The position numbers were made by a program, and so were the translations under genes. The notes under the pieces were generated by a model, which worked only from the letters and a program-made list of their open reading frames with translations, did no database searches and was not told where the DNA came from. From contig MU405241.1 of NCBI GenBank assembly GCA_022836615.1, positions 246,279-310,278 of the forward strand: 64,000 bases of DNA. The letters run 5' to 3'. Positions within the stretch are counted from its first letter, which is position 1. Every line of letters starts with the position of its first letter. Below are positions 57,660-64,000 of the stretch, one piece after another. This DNA is from Annulohypoxylon bovei var. microspora. Lineage: Eukaryota; Ascomycota; Sordariomycetes; Xylariales; Hypoxylaceae.

Positions 57660-59339
57660 ATGGCTTCCTTGAACTATAGCCCATGTCAATCTAACTCGTT
57701 ATCCTCAGCTACTCTTATAAGTCTTCCCGTTGAACTTCTTACCTCCATCTTGTCTTACTTACCGAATCGCGACGTCAAGAATGTGCGGCAAACATGCACA
57801 CTTTTACTCGGGGTAGCTCGCTTGCGCCTGTCCAGGGTGTTTCTATCAGCCAATCCACGTAACATCAGCGTCTTCCGCGCTATCGCTGATCACGAAACGT
57901 TCCGCAAGGAAGTTTCGGAAATCGTATGGGATGACGCACGTCTAGTTAAATATCCCGTTAACCATCGAAATTTTTATGTTGAATATAATCAGAGCCCTGA
58001 GTTATGGGACTGTAAACCCGCCCATAACACGGGAGTTCCGGTGTGGTTTATGCCAATATGCAAGAACAACATGGAGGAGTTGCGGCGCCGAAGGGGCAGA
58101 GATGTGGATACCCCAGCGCACATAACGCGGTTCCGACAGCTTGGCGCCCAGCTGTCATACCCAGAGTCATGGTCTTACTATCAAACTCTACTAAAGCAGC
58201 AAGAAGAGATCCTGGACACTGGTGCCGATATTGAAGCGTTCAAGTATGGGTTACAGCGTTTTCCCGCACTCAGGAGGATTGTCATCACCCCCGCGGCACA
58301 CGGATGGCTGTACACTCCGCTGTACGAAACGCCTATGATCCGCGGATTTCCGTACGGATTCAACTATCCGCTCCCGCGCGGCTGGCCATGCACAGATGAA
58401 GGAGACCCGACACCAAGGGTCTATGCATGGGATGACGAGGAAGAAAAGAATAAATGGCGAGGCTTCCGTCTAGTCACGCGTGAGCTCGCGCGGCAGAAGC
58501 ATCAAATCTCTGAACTCCTCGTCGATTCTCACTACCTGAACACGGGGCTTAGCTGCCGTATCTTCGACGAGCCATGCGACGAATATAACGACTTCGTCGC
58601 TCTACTCCGAACACCCGGCTTTCGCCGTCTCGATCTCGACCTCCTAGTCGGCGGACAAGAGCACCGGGGATGGGCGTCTTTCCGCAACGGCCACCTACGT
58701 CACGCGTTGGGCGAAGCGGACCTAGAGCACATAAGTCTCCGAACCGGCGTCGTGCCCAACCCCGACGCCAACGCGCTCGTACGCGGCAGCGGAGGGTCGA
58801 TGGAGCATCACATCCCGCTGCGCAGCATCTTCCCCACCGAGAAGTGGCCGCGCCTGCGCCACTTCGGGCTATCCGGCTTCCTCGTCCAGCAAGCCGACGT
58901 GCTCTCCCTACTCGCCACGCTACCAGCCACGCTGCGGTCGGTAGAGCTGAGCTTCTTCTACTTCCTAGACCACGGCGGCAACTACATGTCGCTCCTCGAG
59001 GACATGCGCGACACGCTAGGCTGGCGCGAGCGGCCCGCGCACGCGCGGCCGCGCGTCGCCGTCGGCGTGCACCTGCACCAGCCGCGGGCCGGGCGGGCGA
59101 TCTGGATCGGCGGCGAGGTCGACGCCTTCCTGTACGGCGGCGGCCGGAACCCGTTCGGGCGCGACGGCTGGGCCAAGAACCAGGTGTCGGTGGGCCGGGG
59201 AGCGGTGCGCGACGCGTTCGACCCCGCGCACGAGCGCCCCTACGTCGACTTCAGCTCGTACATGCGCTTGGGCTACTACTCGAAGTCCGCTTGGCTGGAC
59301 GAGCGCCGCCCGCCGGCGGACTGCTTGGAGCAGTTGTGA
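57660..59339 (+). CDS. F-box protein (1)
   Basis: A 559-aa single-exon protein with an N-terminal F-box at about residues 17-55 (TLISLPVELLTSILSYLPNR, then DVKNVRQTCTLL). F-box proteins are the substrate receptors of SCF ubiquitin ligases. The rest resembles the poorly conserved fungal F-box families and includes FRKEVSEIVWDDARL, the text common in Sordariomycete F-box proteins. No leucine-rich or WD repeats are clear. The start is ATG 57660; the frame stays open upstream but without an ATG. The last 700 bp or so is much more GC-rich than the first part, and the antisense and shifted frames there (58670-59416) are shadows. Followed by a second F-box gene in the same direction. Confidence 0.88.
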   Translation: MASLNYSPCQSNSLSSATLISLPVELLTSILSYLPNRDVKNVRQTCTLLLGVARLRLSRVFLSANPRNISVFRAIADHETFRKEVSEIVWDDARLVKYPVNHRNFYVEYNQSPELWDCKPAHNTGVPVWFMPICKNNMEELRRRRGRDVDTPAHITRFRQLGAQLSYPESWSYYQTLLKQQEEILDTGADIEAFKYGLQRFPALRRIVITPAAHGWLYTPLYETPMIRGFPYGFNYPLPRGWPCTDEGDPTPRVYAWDDEEEKNKWRGFRLVTRELARQKHQISELLVDSHYLNTGLSCRIFDEPCDEYNDFVALLRTPGFRRLDLDLLVGGQEHRGWASFRNGHLRHALGEADLEHISLRTGVVPNPDANALVRGSGGSMEHHIPLRSIFPTEKWPRLRHFGLSGFLVQQADVLSLLATLPATLRSVELSFFYFLDHGGNYMSLLEDMRDTLGWRERPAHARPRVAVGVHLHQPRAGRAIWIGGEVDAFLYGGGRNPFGRDGWAKNQVSVGRGAVRDAFDPAHERPYVDFSSYMRLGYYSKSAWLDERRPPADCLEQL

Positions 59340-59819
59340 TTTGTGTTTACCTACCGCACGTATTGCGCAAGAGCGTCGGTTTGAAGCCTACCGTTTTGGA
59401 AATTTCGGGGTTTTAGAGGGAAAACTTTTTGCGTTAGTGGCTGAGTGTCCTAAGTTATAGCGGTTAACTAACTAAATTCTAGCGGAGAGATCGCTATTAG
59501 AAGTCAGTGTGGCGCCCTGTAATTTTACGGAGGTGGCGTTAACGACCTCGGGCTGATATTGAACATTAAACTTAGAACCGAAGGAAAATCACCACATTTT
59601 CTCTTTTTATAAGACCTAGCTAACCTAATGATATTTAACTAAAAACTATTATATTTATATTTAGTGATAGCTAAATACTTGAAGTTAAACTCGCCCACCG
59701 CGCCCCTGATGGATCCGTTCAAAGCCAACTCCCAAAGTTGATATAAATATTGCCAGAGATCATGTTTCCAAATCGAGTCCATTCTACACTCATTTCCCCC
59801 CCACCTGAAGAAAGAATCC
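59340..59819. other. Intergenic between tandem F-box genes
   Basis: 480 bp, dropping sharply in GC after the first F-box gene. No feature beyond 3' flank and promoter. Confidence 0.6.
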
Positions 59820-60923
59820 ATGTCTAATTCCGGCACAATGCGTAACCTTCTAAGATGTCTGTATTCGAAGGCAATCTCGATGTTCAGATCCCCAAGGAAC
59901 CTGTCACGTTTGATGGAATGCCCGGTCGAGATCATTCTAATCATCTCAGAGTTTCTTCCCGAGGCAGACAGGGTTTGCTTTGCTCTAACCTGCAAGGCAC
60001 TCTTCTGCATCGTGGGGGACGTGAAAACGATACACCTCGACCCGCATAGCAAGGAGATGCTCCTCTGCCGTTTGGAAAAGGATATTGGTGGGGTGTTCTA
60101 TTACCCTTTTAACAATATACTTATCCAATTCGACAAACATCAATACCTTTGGGAAATGCATTTTAATCTGTATCACGTTCTTAATGACGTACCTCACGAC
60201 GTTGAAAGTGTCCTTCGCATGCGTTTCTCCTCAGAATTTCATTTATGTTATTACCAAGCAAGACTTGCAACAAACTATCATCTACTTGGCCCCGAGCACG
60301 GAATTCCCCCTTCGTCTTTGTCCCAGGAGATTCCAAATATTGGGCCTCCAGCCCCTTTGAGGTCATATCGTTCGTACCCTTGTTATCTATTCCTATGCAT
60401 GCGACCTCCACATTATAAGAAGACGTTCAAATCCTCTGGAGACTTCAGAAGGGGGCCGCAGGTATGTCGGAGAGAATACTGGGAGCCTAAAATGGTGGGA
60501 GGCGAGCTCCTTTTCTCCGCTACGTACGGCCGATTTCACACCGGGGCAAATAGCAAAGCCTTGCAGCATTCCTTCGCCTCCGATAAGTACTTCCACATCT
60601 GTATGCACGCTACCATCGGCACACTCAAACAGGACGCACAAGATGGCGACGTTAATCTACCCGTTATCGATGATGAATTGCCTAGGGAATCGGGCTATCG
60701 CAGTACAGGGTCATGTAAATTTTGTCTCACTGATTGGGATGTTTCTATCGAATGGATAGACCCGTCTTATGGATGGATGGTTACAGTTACGGCATACCAT
60801 GACCTGGGCGATTGTCGTTCACCCTTTCATTGGAAATGGCAGACGATGACTACAAAATGTAGAAAAACTACATACCGGGACAAACCCAGCGGTGCGGTGA
60901 AGAGCAAGTGGCTAGGGGAGTAG
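59820..60923 (+). CDS. F-box-like protein (2)
   Basis: A 367-aa single-exon protein. Residues 30-65 form a weak F-box (LMECPVEIILIISEFLPEAD, then RVCFALTCKALF), and the remainder is uncharacterised. It includes cysteine pairs (GSCKFCLTDWDVSIEW, later TTKC) of a kind seen in fungal F-box proteins. The start is a clear ATG at 59820 preceded by ATCC. It has no sequence similarity to its F-box neighbour beyond the motif. Function in SCF complexes is inferred only. Confidence 0.8.
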   Translation: MSNSGTMRNLLRCLYSKAISMFRSPRNLSRLMECPVEIILIISEFLPEADRVCFALTCKALFCIVGDVKTIHLDPHSKEMLLCRLEKDIGGVFYYPFNNILIQFDKHQYLWEMHFNLYHVLNDVPHDVESVLRMRFSSEFHLCYYQARLATNYHLLGPEHGIPPSSLSQEIPNIGPPAPLRSYRSYPCYLFLCMRPPHYKKTFKSSGDFRRGPQVCRREYWEPKMVGGELLFSATYGRFHTGANSKALQHSFASDKYFHICMHATIGTLKQDAQDGDVNLPVIDDELPRESGYRSTGSCKFCLTDWDVSIEWIDPSYGWMVTVTAYHDLGDCRSPFHWKWQTMTTKCRKTTYRDKPSGAVKSKWLGE

Positions 60924-61365
60924 AGCAATAGTCTCTAGGCTAGTGTCACGATGAGAGACTAGTGAATTTAGCAACAACAACGTTGTTGCACAAGAAGCTG
61001 TAAGTCTATCTACTTATGATAACGGTATACATACAAGTCCAGCCCTTGATCCATACTATCCTAGGATCATCCACCAACAGGTTTTCTCCCGACAGACCAA
61101 TCTTCTGATAGGCTGAGCCCCGACCTGACCCGGCCTTCCACAGCTACCTAGGTAGCTATCCGGCAGACTAGACCTCTAACAGTTGGTGACCTTGCCTCCT
61201 GGGAAACTATACTAGGTACTAGTTACAAATGGAATTGTCTTAGTTCACCCGAAGGTGGTAAGCCCCAGCATCGCGTCAAGATGCAATCCCTTCGCTGGGG
61301 AGACACCCAGCCGAAGCCGAGTGCCCACCCCGTCCCTATGGGGTGTAAGGCTGTTCGTCAGCCCT
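60924..61365. other. Intergenic between convergent genes
   Basis: About 440 bp. It holds a 16-bp palindrome AGCTACCTAGGTAGCT at 61142-61157, the longest version of the dispersed TACCTAGGTA motif here. No coding signature was seen. Confidence 0.6.
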
Positions 61366-61860
61366 TCACGCCGAGGCCCATCGCCGCTGACGGTCCATGG
61401 AGCGCTCGGATTTTGCCTCACGAATCGACTGTGGAAGGTCCCGTAGGAGTCTGTCCACCCCAGATGTCACCGCTACGTGTACATCCGTGCCGAGCTGCTG
61501 GCGCAAGCGACGGGCGAGTTCGTGAGCATCAACAGAGGTTTGAGAGATAGCCAATACCATTCTCTCAAACAGGTCACCGTGTTCTGACTGTACACGACGG
61601 TGCTCTGCGTGATGTTCCGCAGTCTGATCCTTCAACTCATGCAAGAGATGGGAAATGGTTTTGGATTCCTCCGTAAGGAGGCCAAAAGCCTTCCACGTCT
61701 TTTGCTGATCAGGGGACGCGGGGGCTGAGGGAATATTCCAGCCCCAATCCTCGAGGTAGACAAAAAGGATGCCAAGCAGAAACGTGGCAACAAGTATCCC
61801 GAGGGCAACGATGGCAATGCCCAAACAATAACTGGCGACGACGATCAATGAGTTCGCCAT
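61366..61860 (-). CDS. Small single-span membrane protein, unknown
   Basis: A 164-aa single-exon frame starting at ATG 61860 in a good context (CACCATGG). Residues 6-35 are a hydrophobic span (VASYCLGIAIVALGILVATF). A charged helical region follows (ISHLLHELKDQTAEHHAEHR) that may form a coiled coil. No family is recognised. A fungus-specific membrane protein is plausible; a chance frame cannot be ruled out. Confidence 0.5.
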   Translation of the reverse strand: MANSLIVVASYCLGIAIVALGILVATFLLGILFVYLEDWGWNIPSAPASPDQQKTWKAFGLLTEESKTISHLLHELKDQTAEHHAEHRRVQSEHGDLFERMVLAISQTSVDAHELARRLRQQLGTDVHVAVTSGVDRLLRDLPQSIREAKSERSMDRQRRWASA

Positions 61861-62623
61861 GGTGTGAGTAGGTTGAAGCAGTTTAGTCAGAAATTAGATT
61901 GCTTCGAATGTTTTCTCCGTCTTGGTGAAAAAAGTGAATGAAAAAGAACGAGAGGAGAGGAGAGGAAATTGATGTGAGAGATTACCTGTGAGTCCGGTAT
62001 TCACTATTCATGGCGCACCTTCTCCAATGTAGAAGATTGATATGCAAATAGGGAAATATCGATTCTATCGAACAACACAAGGTTTAGGAAAGACCTCCAA
62101 TGGTCATGTCATCATAGGCATGTGACAGGGATTGGAAACATCTCAACCAACTGTATTCCAAAGTGCATACAACTCACCCATAATGCCTCCCACCTTAGTT
62201 CGCATGTATACACAGTAGAAATTCTATTCGGGTTGCTGTGAAGGGAGGTTTCAACCAACTGAAGAACCTAATTAGATCCGGGAAACTACAGAGAAAGTTT
62301 CCGTGACAAAATATTCCAAGTCTTACGATGTATTTTACGTAATGCGAAAACATCAAGTTCAGGAACGTCTAATAATTAGGTGAAACAACTTAGCTCTGAG
62401 AGTTCTGCCTAGAGTAGGTACCTAGGTACGCATTTATCTGTGTTCTTCACCGCACTTGCTAGACTTTCATTACAGTATTTGTAGGTAACTAGTTACCTTT
62501 TGATGATCTCAATACTTCAATGCTTCACTGATGTTAGAGATGTTAGCAAATCAGGTAATTGTATGTTAAATACACACGGTTGAATGATGATTTGATTGAT
62601 TAAATGAGCTTCTTTGTGAATGA

Positions 62624-62642
62624 AGGGTTAGGGTTAGGGTAA
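62624..62642 (+). repeat. Interstitial telomere-like repeat, TTAGGG orientation
   Basis: AGGGTTAGGGTTAGGGTAA, three exact units. It faces a CCCTAA-orientation array 316 bp downstream. Confidence 0.9.
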
Positions 62643-62714
62643 GGACGTCCTTCGTCGCGATGAGTGGGTGGTATTAGGTACCTGGGTAATTTTGTAGCGG
62701 TAACTAGGCGTAAA

Positions 62715-62731
62715 AACCCCCTGTGGGGGTT
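62715..62731. repeat. Short hairpin between the two telomere-like arrays
   Basis: AACCCCC and GGGGGTT form a 7-bp stem around a TGT loop. Confidence 0.7.
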
Positions 62732-62958
62732 CTCGAATAACACGTTTCTAGCGCAACCCCATGGTGGTCAAATCTAGGGCGCAATGAGTTTTATGCCTTC
62801 ATGAGTCTCAATTCAGTTATTAGAACAAGTGTCCACCTCTCATCCTCATCCGTTATACGATCAGTATGATTGTTTAGCTTGCTGCCAATAGGTAAAGGGA
62901 GAGAAAATACACCTCGGTGCGAAGTGGGAAAGTCTGGGGAGGTACCCCGGTCCAGTTC

Positions 62959-62980
62959 AACCCTAACCCTAACCCTAACC
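62959..62980 (-). repeat. Interstitial telomere-like repeat, CCCTAA orientation
   Basis: Nearly four exact AACCCT units in 22 bp. The opposite orientation to the array at 62624 makes an inverted pair. Confidence 0.9.
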
Positions 62981-63120
62981 ACATCCCTTACTCTATCTCT
63001 ATCCCTAAAATCCTCTCCACCTGGACAGGAGTGGAAAGTAAATCGTTCTGCGTGCAGCTGTCACGGCTGACTCCCAAAGTACCCATTTACCACTCATTAT
63101 TATTTTTGCCCCTTTACTTT

Positions 63121-63729
63121 TCACTGCTTTATCTCCTGCTTTTGAAAGAGTCCTAGTATATTACTTGTGAGTTAAAGTATAGGTAGGATACATAAGGTCA
63201 AAATGTATTTTTAACATAGGTAACATACCTTCGACTTCTGGCATCCACGGATCCCGGAGCCTACAAAAGAATTCCCCCTTGGGTTCAACCTGGCCACGGG
63301 CGTGGTCCTCCATTGTGCCATAGAAGACATAAATACTGTCTCCCGCATTGGCCTAAATTACCGTATTAGCAATCCACATTCCTGTAGAAATACTTCACTA
63401 ACCTCCCATCAATCGAAAAGTAAAAGATGAAAAAGGGGTTTAAAGCTGACTCCGTATTCTAACAACGGACCCCCACACGTGTCACAAAACTCGCGATGCA
63501 GCACCACTCCGCTCCCATTATCGGCCTCATGTATCTTTATATGATCCTTTCCTTGCGTGATCTCAAAAGCGGACCTGGGAACCTTGGTTGTGATTCCATT
63601 CTCAGAGCCTGTGAACTTCTTGCAGTTACCGCAGTGGCAGATAATTGTGCGAGCTTGAGTTTCCGGATCTTCGAGAGTGATCGTGTATTTGATTGAACCG
63701 CAATAGCAGCCACCTGGAAGAGGAGTCAT
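63121..63729 (-). CDS. GFA/CENP-V domain zinc-binding protein
   Basis: A Mss4-fold zinc protein of the family named after glutathione-dependent formaldehyde-activating enzyme; actual substrates of fungal members are largely unknown. Exons 63729-63451, 63352-63229 and 63152-63121 give 144 aa. Zinc ligands are Cys8/Cys10 (GGCYCGSIKY), Cys31/33/36 (CHCGNC) and Cys82/Cys85 (CDTCGG). Splicing restores LLEYGANAGDSIYVFYGTMED, continuing into PKGEFFCRLRDPWMPEVEGL and ending FQKQEIKQ. This matches the family's usual C-terminus. Intron 1 (63450-63353) has a weak GTCAGC donor. Intron 2 (63228-63153) has GTATGT. The third exon codes for only ten residues. Confidence 0.93.
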
Positions 63730-63919
63730 CTTTATTTTTCAAGTGTTGCTAAGTACTGGATCTTGCAAGAATGTGGTTAATGTGGAGGATTTAGAATAAC
63801 ATACAGTGTGACGTGTAGAGATTGCAGAATGTTTGACATAATATGTACGAAGATAAAAGGAAGATCATTGATAGAACGACCTGGAGATCCAAGCATTAGA
63901 TATACCCAGTGCTCGGAAC

Positions 63920-64000
63920 AACTACACCAACTCAACTGAGGCCTTGGTGTAGTTGGTTTGTTACGTAATCACGAATAGCCTCAGTTGAATTGGTGTAGTT
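63920..64000. repeat. Inverted repeat at the window edge, 23-bp arms
   Basis: The arms 63920-63942 and 63978-64000 are reverse complements with a single mismatch, around a 35-bp centre. Part of the arm (TTGGTGTAGTT) recurs as a direct copy at 63944-63954. It could be a MITE-like element, a hairpin or the edge of a larger inverted repeat. Confidence 0.85.

Larger units (their letters stand above)
61861..63120. other. Intergenic with telomere-like motifs
   Basis: 1.26 kb. It contains TACCTAGGTA (62419-62428), a TTAGGG-orientation array (62624-62642), a short hairpin (62715-62731) and a CCCTAA-orientation array (62959-62980). No gene was recognised. Confidence 0.6.

Noticed and set aside
58670..59416. 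A 248-aa plus-strand frame overlapping the end of the F-box gene
   Set aside because: It is a shifted-frame shadow produced by the GC-rich, stop-poor sequence; its composition is Arg/Ala/Pro-rich and it has no domain.
61255..61550. Plus-strand frames opposite the small membrane protein
   Set aside because: They are antisense shadows with no motif. The minus-strand frame has a transmembrane span and a better start.

Overview
This window is nuclear DNA from a filamentous ascomycete (Pezizomycotina, most likely a Sordariomycete). The reasons are short introns of about 50-110 bp with GTANGT donors and CTAAC/TGAC branch sites, fungus-specific families (HeLo-like/ankyrin proteins, Iml1, Lst4/FNIP, Ctr and FRE metal proteins), pyrimidine-rich 5' leaders, and long gene-free stretches between compact genes. 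All gene models were rebuilt by eye from splice signals and reading frame; there was no transcript or database support.

Layout. 1.0-2.9 kb (-): vacuolar Ca2+/H+ exchanger, 3 exons. 6.4-11.9 kb (-): Iml1/DEPDC5-type TORC1 regulator. 12.4-13.5 kb (-): short-chain dehydrogenase with a 5-codon first exon. 15.3-17.0 kb (+): Zrc1/Cot1-type zinc transporter, 7 exons. 17.0-24.8 kb: almost 8 kb without a recognisable gene. 24.8-28.5 kb (+): Lst4/folliculin-interacting protein. 29.4-30.5 kb (-): PHP-type histidinol-phosphatase. 31.5-34.1 kb (+): RBM26/27-like CCCH-RRM RNA-binding protein, 5 exons. 34.5-35.7 kb (-): thioredoxin-reductase-like pseudogene with a frameshift and a nonsense codon. 36.4-37.1 kb (-): scattered coding-like remnants. 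37.2-40.6 kb (+): HeLo-like/ankyrin protein, 5 exons, ending beside a telomere-like array. 41.1-41.7 kb (-): small secreted protein with a possible papain-like/LRAT-like His...Cys signature. 43.4-45.1 kb (+): TLDc-like protein. 45.4-47.5 kb (-): ferric reductase, divergent from a Ctr copper transporter at 49.7-50.3 kb (+). 51.4-52.3 kb (+): HD-domain phosphohydrolase. 53.8-55.3 kb (+): largely disordered protein of unknown function. 56.4 and 57.2 kb (+): two tiny ORFs with N-myristoylation motifs. 57.7-59.3 and 59.8-60.9 kb (+): two F-box proteins. 61.4-61.9 kb (-): small single-span membrane protein. 63.1-63.7 kb (-): GFA/CENP-V-type zinc protein, 3 exons. The window ends in a 23-bp inverted repeat.

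How the genes relate. Four products in the left half belong to or act at the vacuolar membrane (Ca2+/H+ exchanger, Iml1, Zrc1-like zinc transporter, Lst4), and two of these are amino-acid inputs to TORC1. The ferric reductase and Ctr pair is a plausible reductive copper/iron uptake unit sharing one 2.2-kb promoter region. The 36-43 kb segment has an accessory character: an NLR-like protein, a secreted protein, telomere-like repeats, AT-rich spacers and gene debris. No complete transposon, tRNA, rRNA or CRISPR was seen.
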